From positions 58,507 to 122,506 of the forward strand of contig JAHEGG010000002.1 in the NCBI GenBank assembly GCA_024639845.1: DNA of 64,000 bases, in the 5' to 3' direction. The notes beneath the pieces were generated by a model that ran no database searches, was not told where the DNA came from, and saw only the letters and a program-made list of their open reading frames with translations. Shown in pieces: positions 28,064-36,720 of this stretch (position 1 is its first letter; every line of letters starts with the position of its first letter). This DNA comes from Microbacteriaceae bacterium. GTDB lineage: Bacteria > Actinomycetota > Actinomycetes > Actinomycetales > Microbacteriaceae. A program made the translations under genes and the position numbers.

Positions 28064-28339
28064 CCTCAAGTTGGCAGCTTCAACCTCTGCATATTGGGTG
28101 GCGGCCACCGAAAGCGCTTGACCGATCTGAGCGAGCTGATCCTGCACGCTGCTCTCGGTGATGCGCCAGCGTGCGACTAGTTCCTGAAACGAGTTTGCAG
28201 CCACCCCCTGCCACGAGGACTGGAGTCCTTGTAGCTGGCTGTGCAAAGTATCGATTTCGCTCTTTAGTCGACCGATGGTGGATTGGATGGTTGCGTTCGC
28301 TGCCAACACCTGCTGGCTGTCAACTTGAAAATGTGTCAT
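28052..28339 (-). CDS. WXG100-family (ESAT-6-like) protein
   Basis: A 95-residue helical-hairpin protein starting at ATG 28339 (MTHFQVDSQQVLAANATIQ). The central SWQGVAANSF contains the W-x-G turn between two amphipathic helices (~10–42 and ~48–88), the WXG100 signature. Such proteins are usually substrates of ESX/type VII secretion and dimerise. No EccC-type ATPase or other ESX component is in the window. A Y-x-x-x-D/E-like secretion signal may be present (YAEVEAAN near the C-terminus). The track's 45 extra residues overlap the adjacent kinase gene in another frame. Confidence 0.87.
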   Translation of the reverse strand: MTHFQVDSQQVLAANATIQSTIGRLKSEIDTLHSQLQGLQSSWQGVAANSFQELVARWRITESSVQDQLAQIGQALSVAATQYAEVEAANLRLFV

Positions 28340-28403
28340 GCCGATAGTTTTAGGCATTTTTGGCGAACTTCGCGCTAGAAGATTAAACCTGTGGATAACT
28401 TTT

Positions 28404-29873
28404 TTAGGCTGGCAATACAACTCGGATGGTGGTGCCGCCGCCCGGAGTCTCGCCAGCCGTGATTTCGCCACCATGGCCGTTTATGAGAGCCTTGCAGATC
28501 GAGAGGCCGAGACCGCTGCCTCCGGTCTCTCGGTTGCGGGATGTATCCGCTCTATAAAAGCGCTCAAAAACCTTTTCACGAACCGGCTCTGGGATGCCTT
28601 CGCCGTGATCTCGAACCTCGAGAATGAATTTTTCTTCTTGTGTCCCGAGTGCAACCTCGACCTCTCGGTCTTCCGGCGAGAACCGGCTTGCGTTAGCCAA
28701 GAGGTTGATCAAAACCTGTCGCATAGCGTTGGTTTCCGCGTTGATTGTGACCTCGGCATCCTTGGCAAGTTCTTTGCCAGACATGTCCACCACACGGATG
28801 CTTCGCTTGAACCCTGCAACCGAAACATCCTTGGCGGCATCTAGACAAACGCTCACCATGTTCGTCGGAGTTTTGACCAGCGGCTGATCTTCATCGATTC
28901 TGGCGAGTGCGAGCAAGTTTTCAACTAGGGAAGTCATGCGAATAGCTTCGGATTCGATGCGGCCGATCGCGTCGTCGAGTGAAGCTTTATCTTGGAGCGC
29001 ACCCATGCGATACAGCTCGGCGTAGCCCCTCACCGAAACGAGTGGGGTGCGAAGCTCGTGGCTGGCATCGGCTAGAAATCGCCTCATCTGGTCGACAGTT
29101 TTGCCTCGGTCACTCAGAGCCTGGTCAATTGAGTCCAGCATCGTGTTTAGCGATCGATTCACGCGGGCCATCTCGGTGGTTCCCTCGAGTTGCATCAAGC
29201 GTTGATCGGTTTCGCCATTTGCAACAGCAGCGGCAGTGCGTTCAACTTCTTTGAGTGGGCGAAGTGCGCGTGAGATGGTGAGCCAGATGCTGAGGCCACT
29301 GAGCAGAAGAAGAGCCGCTCCGAAACTCAGACCAATTGCTCGGTACTGCTTGACGAGTCCGTTGTTTAGGTCGGTTGGGAGTGCAACCACAAGTGAGCCT
29401 GGGAGATTAGCCATCGGAACCGCGACGATTCGCCAACCCCGGCCGTCGTTGTCCGGTTGAACGACACCATTGAGGTCGACTTCGAACGGCACGCCTCCGG
29501 TTGCTAACACCGATCCGATGTCAAAGTTCGTCACGTTGGGTAGTTGGCCACCGGAATTAGTCGAGGCGGCTAGGGCCAGAAGGATTCTGCCAGAGTCATC
29601 GAGATAGGCGATGTAGTAGTCAGTTGGAAGGTTAGGTAGTTGCAGTTGTCCGGTGGCTAATCTGGCATCGACGAGAATCGGATTTTCGGTCCGCATGACG
29701 GTGGCAGTCGAAACAAGAATCGAATCCTGGGATTGCTGGAGGTAGGTTCGCAATAGCGCGATCGTTCCGAGGCTCGAAACTACCAAAAGCACACCGATTA
29801 GGGTCATCGAAAGTGCGGTCAGCTTGGAACGCAGCGAAATGCGTTCCCAAATTCCGTTTACTTTCGAGCCCAA
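28404..29873 (-). CDS. Two-component sensor histidine kinase (TrcS/TcrY-like)
   Basis: A 489-residue membrane kinase. Helix 1 is at ~18–42 (LTALSMTLIGVLLVVSSLGTIALL), followed by an extracytoplasmic sensor of ~130 residues and helix 2 at ~180–200 (GLSFGAALLLLSGLSIWLTI). A HAMP segment, HisKA with phospho-His in FLADASHELRTPLVSVRGYAE and HATPase_c (LINLLANASRFSPED; VRDHGEGIPE; GGSGLGLSICKALINGHGG) follow. The stimulus is unknown. It lies 3 nt below its response regulator gene. Subfamily naming is by general resemblance to actinobacterial OmpR-linked kinases and is uncertain. Confidence 0.92.
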   Translation of the reverse strand: MGSKVNGIWERISLRSKLTALSMTLIGVLLVVSSLGTIALLRTYLQQSQDSILVSTATVMRTENPILVDARLATGQLQLPNLPTDYYIAYLDDSGRILLALAASTNSGGQLPNVTNFDIGSVLATGGVPFEVDLNGVVQPDNDGRGWRIVAVPMANLPGSLVVALPTDLNNGLVKQYRAIGLSFGAALLLLSGLSIWLTISRALRPLKEVERTAAAVANGETDQRLMQLEGTTEMARVNRSLNTMLDSIDQALSDRGKTVDQMRRFLADASHELRTPLVSVRGYAELYRMGALQDKASLDDAIGRIESEAIRMTSLVENLLALARIDEDQPLVKTPTNMVSVCLDAAKDVSVAGFKRSIRVVDMSGKELAKDAEVTINAETNAMRQVLINLLANASRFSPEDREVEVALGTQEEKFILEVRDHGEGIPEPVREKVFERFYRADTSRNRETGGSGLGLSICKALINGHGGEITAGETPGGGTTIRVVLPA

Positions 29874-29876
29874 GTT

Positions 29877-30587
29877 CTATTTCTCTTTTTTTGGTGTCTT
29901 ATACATGTAGCCGACGCCGCGCTTGGTGACGATTACGGGCTCTTTGGTTAGTGGGTCGAGCTTTTTGCGCAGGTAGCTCACATACGACTCCACGATTCCC
30001 ATTTCGCCTCCGAAGTCATACTCCCAAACGTGATCGAGAATCTGCGCCTTGGTCAAAACTCGGTTTGCATTCGACATCAAGAATCGGAGGAGCTTGTATT
30101 CGGTGGGGGAGAAGTCAACCATCTCACCGTTGACGAAAACCTCGTGAGCGTCTTCATTCATTATGATTTCGCCGACTTCGAGCACGCTCTGTTCGACATC
30201 GGCTTTTTGAGTTCGTCGCAAAATTGCTTGGATGCGCGCGATAACTTCGTCGAGGCTAAACGGCTTGGTGAGGTAATCGTCACCGCCGACTGTTAGTCCG
30301 GTGACCTTGTCGGCCGTTTCATCGCGGGCCGTGAGAAAAAGAACTGGAACGTCGATTGACATCGAGCGGAGTTTTTTAGTTACGGCGAAGCCGCTCATGT
30401 CGGGCAGCATCACGTCGAGAAGAATTATGTCTGGATGACCCTTTTCGGCGGCAACCACGGCATCGTTTCCGTTGCCAACCGCATAGACCGAGAAACCATT
30501 GAATTTGAGACTAGTGCTGAGAAGATCTCTGATGTTTGGCTCGTCGTCTACGACGAGTACTTTGATGGGGTCGCTTGCCATAGTCAC
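29877..30587 (-). CDS. OmpR-family response regulator (TrcR/TcrX-like)
   Basis: A 236-residue regulator with receiver (acidic VVDDEPNIRD, phospho-Asp in IILLDVMLPD, VLFLTARDE, DDYLTKPFSLDE) and C-terminal winged helix (SPTEYKLLRFLMSNANRVLTKAQILDHVWEYDFGG; IVESYVSYLRKKLD; TKRGVGYMYK). It pairs with the downstream kinase. The start may be GTG 30587 or the ATG two codons later (MASDPIKVLVVDDEP), which looks better conserved. A 107-nt gap separates it from XPB. Confidence 0.93.
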   Translation of the reverse strand: MTMASDPIKVLVVDDEPNIRDLLSTSLKFNGFSVYAVGNGNDAVVAAEKGHPDIILLDVMLPDMSGFAVTKKLRSMSIDVPVLFLTARDETADKVTGLTVGGDDYLTKPFSLDEVIARIQAILRRTQKADVEQSVLEVGEIIMNEDAHEVFVNGEMVDFSPTEYKLLRFLMSNANRVLTKAQILDHVWEYDFGGEMGIVESYVSYLRKKLDPLTKEPVIVTKRGVGYMYKTPKKEK

Positions 30588-30694
30588 AGCATCCGTTGAG
30601 TTCCTGAGTGTTTGCTGAGAACCACCTTAGAGACCACAGAGAGATTGTTGGGTGTGATTCATCGAAAGACTCTGTTGGCGTCAGCCGAGCTTGA

Positions 30695-32326
30695 TCAAAG
30701 CTGGTCGGCGTCGAGAATCTCGTAACTGTAGCCCTGCTCGGCTAAGAAACGCTGTCGGTTTTGAGCGAATTCTTGGTCGACAGTGTCGCGGGCGATGATG
30801 GTATAAAATGACGCTTTGCGTGCGTCGTGTTTTGGTCTGAGAAGCCGGCCAAGGCGCTGGGCTTCTTCTTGTCTGGAACCGTAAGAGCCGGAAATTTGAA
30901 TCGCCACCGACGCTTCAGGCAGGTCGATCGAAAAATTAGCCACCTTTGAAACTACCAAGGTGTTCAAAGCTCCGGTTCGGAACAGCTCGAATAGGCGCTC
31001 GCGCTCGTCAACAGGAGTTTCGCCGGTGATAAAAGGCACGCCGAGAGCATCGGCTACTGCATATATCTGGTCGAGATATTGACCGATCACCAGCGTTGGT
31101 TCGCCACTGTGACGTTCGAGCAACCTTCTCATGACCGGAATCTTGATTGGGCTCGTGGCGGCCAGGCGATAACGCTCGTCTTGGCTCGACATTGCGTAGT
31201 CGAGGCGCTCTTCGTCACCGAGGTCAACCCGAACTTCGAAGCAGGCCGCAGGGGCTATGTAACCCTGGGCTTCGATTTCTTTCCATGGCGCGTCAAATCG
31301 CTTGGGGCCGATAAGCGAAAATACATCTCCCTCTTTGCCGTCTTCGCGCACAAGAGTTGCGGTTAGGCCGAGTCGACGTCGAGCTTGCAGGTCTGCAGTC
31401 ATTTTGAATATTGGCGCCGGAAGGAGGTGAACCTCGTCATAAACGATTAGCCCCCAGTCGTTTGCATCGAGAAGGGCGAGGTGGGCATACTCGCTTTTTC
31501 GTTTGGTAGTCAGAATTTGATAGGTCGCGATGGTAACGGGACGAACCTCTTTGACCGAGCCAGAATATTCGCCGATTTCTTCTTCGGTTAGTGTTGTGCG
31601 CTTGAGCAGTTCGGTTTTCCACTGGCGCGCCGAAACCGTGTTGGTGACCAGTATCAAAGTGTTGGTCTTGGCAACCGTCATTGCCGCAGCGCCGACGATG
31701 GTTTTTCCAGCGCCACAGGGAAGCACAACCACTCCAGAGCCGCCCTGCCAAAACTTTTCGACAGCCGTCTTTTGATAGTCGCGGATACCCCATCCAGACT
31801 CATTGAGCGAAATCTCGTGGGGCGTGCCCTCGGCGTATCCTGCCAGGTCCTCGGCTGGCCATCCGAGTTTTAAGAGTTCTTGCTTGACGGCACCTCTGGC
31901 CCAGTCTTGGATGCGAAACGAGGTGTCGCTCAATCGCCCGCCAAGTAGCTCATGCATTTTGCGGTGTCGCGCTGCCTCGAGCAGGATGGCTGGCGAATCG
32001 CTGACTAGCTCGAGCAGCCCGTCTTGCCCGCGTTGAATGACCAGACGGCCGTAGCGGTCCATCGTTTGTTCGATGTCAGTTCGAACCGAAGTTGGAATTG
32101 CGAACTTTGCATAGCGGTCGAGAACGCCCAGCACGAATTCCGAGTCATGGCCCGCTGCACGCGCGTTCCAGAGCCCCAGCTTGGTGATTCTGTAGGTGTG
32201 AATATGCTCCGGTGCACGTTCGAGTTCGGCAAAAACTGCAAGATCGTGGCGGGCATCAATAGCATCTGGGTGCGCCACTTCGAGCAAAGCGGTTTTATCG
32301 CTCTGAACAATTAGTGGACCAGTCAT
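30695..32326 (-). CDS. XPB-type DNA repair helicase
   Basis: A 543-residue superfamily 2 helicase related to eukaryotic XPB/Rad25. The N-terminal ~170 residues form a damage-recognition-like domain. Walker A is VLPCGAGKTIVGAAA and motif II is LIVYDEVHLLPAP, a DEVH box. Motif III is LGLTATLVREDG, followed by the RED-like region RFDAPWKEIEAQGYIAP. The second RecA domain ends in FSIDLPEASVAIQISGSYGSRQEEAQRLGRLLRPK. Bacterial XPB unwinds DNA 3'→5' and is inferred to help repair. It lies 38 nt downstream of the helicase-associated gene, its usual partner. Confidence 0.94.
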   Translation of the reverse strand: MTGPLIVQSDKTALLEVAHPDAIDARHDLAVFAELERAPEHIHTYRITKLGLWNARAAGHDSEFVLGVLDRYAKFAIPTSVRTDIEQTMDRYGRLVIQRGQDGLLELVSDSPAILLEAARHRKMHELLGGRLSDTSFRIQDWARGAVKQELLKLGWPAEDLAGYAEGTPHEISLNESGWGIRDYQKTAVEKFWQGGSGVVVLPCGAGKTIVGAAAMTVAKTNTLILVTNTVSARQWKTELLKRTTLTEEEIGEYSGSVKEVRPVTIATYQILTTKRKSEYAHLALLDANDWGLIVYDEVHLLPAPIFKMTADLQARRRLGLTATLVREDGKEGDVFSLIGPKRFDAPWKEIEAQGYIAPAACFEVRVDLGDEERLDYAMSSQDERYRLAATSPIKIPVMRRLLERHSGEPTLVIGQYLDQIYAVADALGVPFITGETPVDERERLFELFRTGALNTLVVSKVANFSIDLPEASVAIQISGSYGSRQEEAQRLGRLLRPKHDARKASFYTIIARDTVDQEFAQNRQRFLAEQGYSYEILDADQL

Positions 32327-32364
32327 CCTTTTAGCCTATTCGCCCCTGTGACATTGAATGGCTC

Positions 32365-34116
32365 CTAAATCAGTTCCAGGCTCAGAATGTTAGCAAGTGG
32401 AAGAGTTCGCTCAATGTCGGCCTTTCGGTCGCGGGCTCGTAGTCGCCCGTTCGCTACTCCAACTGGCTCGAGCAGAAACTCGTATTGCACTGCATCCTTG
32501 CCGCTGTAAATCACACGGACCGAAGCTTTGTTCTTTATTGCCAGCTGCAACTGCCGAAGTTTTGATTCGTCGTCTCCTTCGGCAGCCTTCAGTTCCGAGC
32601 CACGAAGCCTCAGAATCATCGCCTCGATGGCAGCTGGTTTTGGTGCAGATCCTATGCGCTGGCTTAGTTTCAAGGGCGGGATGACTGTGCCATCGGCTGT
32701 CGATCGAACGGCAAGATGCCCAAAGTCGCGCAAAGTGAAATAGACAACATCAACGGAATATTTCGAATAGAGCAGTTCGGGCTCTAGCTGCCTTAGTGCG
32801 ATGATTCGATGCCTTAGATCGTTGACCAGTTCGATGGCCAATGTCGGCTCATTTACTCGGATGAAGCAACCCCCGGTGCTTTCGTCGGCAATCACCTTGA
32901 TGCGTCCGAAGCGCTTCGAAACGTCGTTGAGTAGATATTCAACGGGCTGAGGCAGGGCTTGTTGTGAAATTCGAAGAAGTGTTTCGCGGATCTGCTGAAC
33001 CGAGTGCCCGCGCTCGAGGGCATAGCTGACGCTGAGTGCGCTGATTCTGAAGTGAGCGGCCAGGCCAATCGAATCGGCCTCGACAAATTCTCGAAGTTCA
33101 TTCTCGGTGCTCTCGTCGAGTGGCCCAGGAGCAACTACTGATAGGTCGGCTTGCAGAATTACGCGGTCTTGGTGCTTCGGAAAGAACTTGTTGATCGCTA
33201 GCTGTGCGGCTGCCGAATCTTGCGCTAGTGCCGAACATAGCCACGGCTGCAGCCGCCCCTTTGAAGTTAGCCCGAGGAGTTCAGCGTGTGCCGCCAATTT
33301 CGCACCTCGTGAGCCAGGCGTCGAATCGGCGAGTGGATAAACATCACCTAAAAGTTCGGCAAAAGTTCTGCGTTCGCCCGATACCAATTGTTGGGCGAGT
33401 TCTAGCCCCGAACTGCTCCCGAGAAGCTTTAGCCAGGCATCCACGGAAAATTTCCACCGCTCGTTAACCTTCGATTCGAGCCAAACCCCTGCCATGCCAC
33501 CGAGCACCCACCGAGATTCCTGAACCGACACGAGGTTGTTGGCGTGAGCAAGTTCCCAAAGGTCTCGAACCTGATCCCTTTCGATACCTAAAAGACCGGC
33601 GAAACGTTTTACATCAGGCAGTGCCAGACCTGCTTTGCCAACCTCCGAGAGATATTTGTGCTCAAGCTCATAGACAAACTCGGTCAAGGCTTGAATCGCA
33701 AGAAAACCACGGATGCCGGCATCCTTGGCTTCGTATTCGTCAATCTTCGAGTCAGCCCGTTGCTCGACTGAGTTCGGTGCAACTTCAGCCATTTTCAAGT
33801 TGGATGTTCCACCGTGCACTAGCGCGGCAAAACCGTCGCCGAGGCTTTTCGGGTCGGTCTGGTAACGCCGAGCAAGTACGGCAAACATCGGATCCGACGC
33901 GGCGGGCGTCGATTTTTGGTCGACGAGGGCCGTGAGAGTTGCCCGATTCTGGCTAGCTAGCCAGGCCTGAACCGAGCGCTGTGCAAGAAGCTGCTCGGCT
34001 AGGTCAAAAAAATCTTTTAGATGAATGGACTGCACAAGGCAACGTCGACAAAGATCGGCGAGTTCGTCATCGCTGAGCTTTCGAAGACTCTGGGCTAACC
34101 CAAGAACATCGCTCAC
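32365..34116 (-). CDS. Helicase-associated domain protein (XPB partner)
   Basis: A 583-residue protein of the actinobacterial family annotated as helicase-associated/Helicase_C_3, always seen next to XPB. It has no Walker motifs. The N-terminal ~190 residues are helical (LAQSLRKLSDDELADLCRRC). Winged-helix-like segments lie mid-protein. The C-terminal ~100 residues hold a WYL-like strand pattern (LRQLQLAIKNKASVRVIYSGKDAVQYEFLLEPVGVANGRLRARDR). Function is unproven; a DNA-binding or regulatory partner of XPB is inferred from fixed synteny. Its start overlaps the upstream 86-aa gene by 4 nt. Confidence 0.85.
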   Translation of the reverse strand: MSDVLGLAQSLRKLSDDELADLCRRCLVQSIHLKDFFDLAEQLLAQRSVQAWLASQNRATLTALVDQKSTPAASDPMFAVLARRYQTDPKSLGDGFAALVHGGTSNLKMAEVAPNSVEQRADSKIDEYEAKDAGIRGFLAIQALTEFVYELEHKYLSEVGKAGLALPDVKRFAGLLGIERDQVRDLWELAHANNLVSVQESRWVLGGMAGVWLESKVNERWKFSVDAWLKLLGSSSGLELAQQLVSGERRTFAELLGDVYPLADSTPGSRGAKLAAHAELLGLTSKGRLQPWLCSALAQDSAAAQLAINKFFPKHQDRVILQADLSVVAPGPLDESTENELREFVEADSIGLAAHFRISALSVSYALERGHSVQQIRETLLRISQQALPQPVEYLLNDVSKRFGRIKVIADESTGGCFIRVNEPTLAIELVNDLRHRIIALRQLEPELLYSKYSVDVVYFTLRDFGHLAVRSTADGTVIPPLKLSQRIGSAPKPAAIEAMILRLRGSELKAAEGDDESKLRQLQLAIKNKASVRVIYSGKDAVQYEFLLEPVGVANGRLRARDRKADIERTLPLANILSLELI

Positions 34117-34373
34117 TGGTTTTTGTTCGCTTCTTTGCTTCGACGAATCACGCCGACGATCACTAGAGCGATGATTAGAAGCATTCCGATTGGCAGCCCA
34201 ATGAACGGCAAGAGTGGAAGCAACGTTGGCAGAGTTTTTACTCCGGTTGCGTAGGCAACCAGCAGAACTCCGATGATCAAAATCGAGAAACCGATGACGC
34301 CGACGGCCATATAGGCGAGCAGACTTTCGATTCTCGGAACCGGTGGAATTTCGGTCTTCTTTGTTTTAGCCAT
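34113..34373 (-). CDS. Small two-helix membrane protein
   Basis: An 86-residue protein with two hydrophobic helices (YMAVGVIGFSILIIGVLLVAYA and LLPLLPFIGLPIGMLLIIALVIVGVI). The N-terminus is basic and the tail is RRSKEANKNQ. I recognise no family beyond generic actinobacterial small membrane proteins. It overlaps the helicase-associated gene by 4 nt and is the first gene of that operon, so it is probably translated with it. A link between membrane and XPB is not established. Confidence 0.8.
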   Translation of the reverse strand: MAKTKKTEIPPVPRIESLLAYMAVGVIGFSILIIGVLLVAYATGVKTLPTLLPLLPFIGLPIGMLLIIALVIVGVIRRSKEANKNQ

Positions 34374-34445
34374 CCTTCTAGGATACCCGCAGCGCTGTCA
34401 CTGCCGACAGGTAAACTAATGGCTGGTTATTTGAAAGAGGTAGTC

Positions 34446-34829
34446 ATGCCAACTGGCAAAGTGAAGTTCTATGACGACGCTAAGGGTTTCGGCTTCATCG
34501 CATCCGATGAGGGCGATGAGGTTTACCTGCACGTTAGTGCACTCCCTACCGGCACCCTTTCGGTTCGCCCCGGAACTCGAGTGGAGTTCAGTCTTTTCGA
34601 CGGCAAGCGTGGCCCGCAGGCAACATCCGTTCGCGTTCTTGAAGCACCCGTCAGCCTCGCTCGACGCTCGCGCAAGCCGGCCGACGAGATGGCTGTAATC
34701 GTTCAAGATTTGATCCGTCTGCTTGACAACCTCGGTGCCGGTCTAAACCGTGGCAAGCAACCCGAACCTGGCCATGCCGCCAAGATTGCCGCACTTCTGC
34801 GCAAGGTCGCCGACGAGCTGGATGACTAA
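34446..34829 (+). CDS. Cold-shock-domain protein with C-terminal extension
   Basis: A 127-residue protein starting at ATG 34446 (MPTGKVKFYDDAKGFGFI), with GAAAGAGG as ribosome site. The N-terminal ~66 residues are a cold-shock domain: RNP1 KGFGFIASD and RNP2 VYLHVSAL, which lacks the usual aromatic residue. The remaining ~60 residues are a helical extension (LARRSRKPADEMAVIVQDLIRLLDNL) typical of the actinobacterial long CSPs. It likely binds RNA or single-stranded DNA. The stop overlaps the start of the DUF3027 gene by 8 nt. A TAAACT -10-like box lies at about 34412. Confidence 0.92.
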   Translation: MPTGKVKFYDDAKGFGFIASDEGDEVYLHVSALPTGTLSVRPGTRVEFSLFDGKRGPQATSVRVLEAPVSLARRSRKPADEMAVIVQDLIRLLDNLGAGLNRGKQPEPGHAAKIAALLRKVADELDD

Positions 34830-35427
34830 GCCCTCAACTCAAGACCTGGTCGAGCTAGCAAAATCGGCCGCGGTCGATGCTACCGATGCGGCTTCGGTCG
34901 GTGACTACTTAGAAACCTTGGATGAAGGCGACTCGACCTTCACATACCTTTTCTCTGCCAGGCTCAAGGGCTACCAGGGTTGGCGCTGGTCGGTAACGCT
35001 TTTCGCGCCGAGCAAGCAAGCCCCCACCATCAGCGAAGTTTTGCTCTTGCCGGGCGAGGATTCGCTTCTGGCTCCAGCCTGGGTGCCTTGGGCTGAACGT
35101 TTGGCCGACTGGAAGGCTTTGCAAGCAGAACTCGAGGCGCAGGCTGCGGCCGAGGCGGCCGAGCTTGCTGAGGCAGAGGGTGCCGATCTTGAAGCCGACG
35201 ATGATTTTGAAGACGAAGAATCCGACTCGCTAGATGACGCAGAAGAGCAGGAATTCGAAGTGCTCGATGACGATGAAACTTCCCTCGAAGTTGAAGAAGA
35301 GTCAGCCCTTACGGACCCTGAACAGGGCGTAGATTCCGAGCAAGATTCCGACGACGCAGGTCCAAGGCCACCAAGGTTTGGCCGCAGGAACCGTCGCCGG
35401 AAAAATGACAAAAACCGCAAAAACTAA
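34822..35427 (+). CDS. DUF3027 protein with acidic then basic tail
   Basis: A 201-residue protein starting at ATG 34822, inside the track ORF. Residues ~1–105 match DUF3027, with the core FTYLFSARLKGYQGWRWSVTLFAP and LLPGEDSLLAPAWVPWAERL. Residues ~115–175 are almost entirely Ala/Glu/Asp. The last ~20 residues are strongly basic (RFGRRNRRRKNDKNRKN). The function is unknown. The fixed link to a cold-shock gene suggests an RNA-related role, which the charged tail would allow. Its last 126 nt are antisense to the DUF2530 gene. Confidence 0.85.
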   Translation: MTKPSTQDLVELAKSAAVDATDAASVGDYLETLDEGDSTFTYLFSARLKGYQGWRWSVTLFAPSKQAPTISEVLLLPGEDSLLAPAWVPWAERLADWKALQAELEAQAAAEAAELAEAEGADLEADDDFEDEESDSLDDAEEQEFEVLDDDETSLEVEEESALTDPEQGVDSEQDSDDAGPRPPRFGRRNRRRKNDKNRKN

Positions 35428-35526
35428 GATCCACAGCACAAGGCCGACAATCACAGCAAGGCGAGCGTTTACCTTGACCGGTTCGGGATCCGGTTTGCGT
35501 TCATCCTCGTTGACAATAAGTTTCAT
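35302..35526 (-). CDS. DUF2530 small membrane protein
   Basis: A 74-residue protein with a polar start (MKLIVNEDERKPDPEPVKVNAR) and two membrane helices (LAVIVGLVLWILVFAVFVIF; WWPWTCVVGILLGIYALF), ending RVRKG. The layout matches DUF2530, an actinobacterial family of unknown function. It lies 2 nt below serC. More than half of it (126 nt) is antisense to the 3' end of the DUF3027 gene. Hydrophobic composition and family match argue that it is real and not a shadow. Confidence 0.8.
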   Translation of the reverse strand: MKLIVNEDERKPDPEPVKVNARLAVIVGLVLWILVFAVFVIFPATVPAAKPWWPWTCVVGILLGIYALFRVRKG

Positions 35527-35528
35527 GA

Positions 35529-36647
35529 CTAACTAAGTTGCCCAACCACATAGTCGATAGCCGCTGTGAGTTGCTGCACCTCTGAAAGGTCGGTGGCTGC
35601 AAAGGTGGCGACGCGCAGCTGGTTGCGACCGAGCTTGCGATAGGGCTCAACGTCGACAATCCCGTTGCTTCGAAGCACCTTAGCAACCGTGGCAGCGTCC
35701 ACCGATTCGTGAAAGTCAATCGTCACAACAACTTGCGAACGGTGCTCTGGGTCAGCCACGAATGGGGTTGCAAACTCGGATGCTTCGGCCCAGGCATACA
35801 GGTGGCTAGAGGCGGCTTTAGTGCGCTCATGTGCCCAACCCAAACCTCCGTTTGCGTTCAACCAGTCGACCTGCTCGGCGAGAAGGAAGAGCGTTGCAAT
35901 CGCGGGAGTGTTAAGAGTTTGGTTCAAGCGAGAGTTGTCGATCGCCGTTTTCACGCTCAAAAATTCTGGAATGTAGCGGTCGCTGGCCGCGATTTTCTCG
36001 GCACGTTCGATAGCCGCAGGTGACATAAGGGCGAACCATAGACCACCATCAGAAGCAAAGTTTTTCTGCGGGGCGAAGTAATAGACATCGGTCTGCAGAG
36101 GATCGAAGTCAATGCCGCCGGCAGCCGAGGTTGCATCAGTGAAGTGCAGCGCACCGACATCCGCGCCCGCAACGCGAGCGACCGGAGTCACTACACCCGT
36201 TGATGTTTCGTTCTGGGCATAGGCATAAGAGTCGACACCGGCTTCGGCTACGAGTTCAAGCCTCGAACCAGGCGTGCCGTTGATGACAGTTGGCTTTTCC
36301 AGCCACGGGTTGGTAAGCGCGGTAGCAAACTTTGCCCCAAACTCTCCGTGAACCAGGTTTTGTGCCTTTTTCTCAACTAGCGAAAAGGCTGCCGCATCCC
36401 AGAACGCAGTCGAGCCGCCGTTGCCCAGAACAATCTCATAGCCGGCTGGATTGTGAAACAGGCTCAATAGCCCCGTCTGGACTCGGTTCACCAGATTTTT
36501 CACCGGGGCTTGGCGGTGAGAAGTTCCCATGAGTTTTGCTCCCTCGACCGCGAAGGCGTCTAGTTGAGCCTGACGAACTCTCGAAGGGCCACAACCGAAA
36601 CGGCCGTCGACTGGAAGCAGATTTGCTGGGATTTGGATTTCTGGCAT
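35529..36647 (-). CDS. serC: Phosphoserine aminotransferase
   Basis: A 372-residue PLP enzyme of serine synthesis that converts 3-phosphohydroxypyruvate and glutamate to phosphoserine and 2-oxoglutarate. It is the actinobacterial/archaeal-type SerC. RFGCGPSRVRQAQLDAF opens the fold. GSTAFWDAAAFSLV lies at the phosphate-binding turn. ALHFTDATSAAGGIDFD holds the PLP-ring aspartate. YYFAPQKNFASDGGLWF carries the Schiff-base lysine. No serA or serB is adjacent. It is divergent from the DtxR-type gene with a 73-nt gap. Confidence 0.94.
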   Translation of the reverse strand: MPEIQIPANLLPVDGRFGCGPSRVRQAQLDAFAVEGAKLMGTSHRQAPVKNLVNRVQTGLLSLFHNPAGYEIVLGNGGSTAFWDAAAFSLVEKKAQNLVHGEFGAKFATALTNPWLEKPTVINGTPGSRLELVAEAGVDSYAYAQNETSTGVVTPVARVAGADVGALHFTDATSAAGGIDFDPLQTDVYYFAPQKNFASDGGLWFALMSPAAIERAEKIAASDRYIPEFLSVKTAIDNSRLNQTLNTPAIATLFLLAEQVDWLNANGGLGWAHERTKAASSHLYAWAEASEFATPFVADPEHRSQVVVTIDFHESVDAATVAKVLRSNGIVDVEPYRKLGRNQLRVATFAATDLSEVQQLTAAIDYVVGQLS

Positions 36648-36720
36648 TGAACAAGTTTACCGAGCCTAAAACTCATTGTGGCTCGGCGATAATAGGGAAA
36701 GACAATGGCGGGAGGTGACC

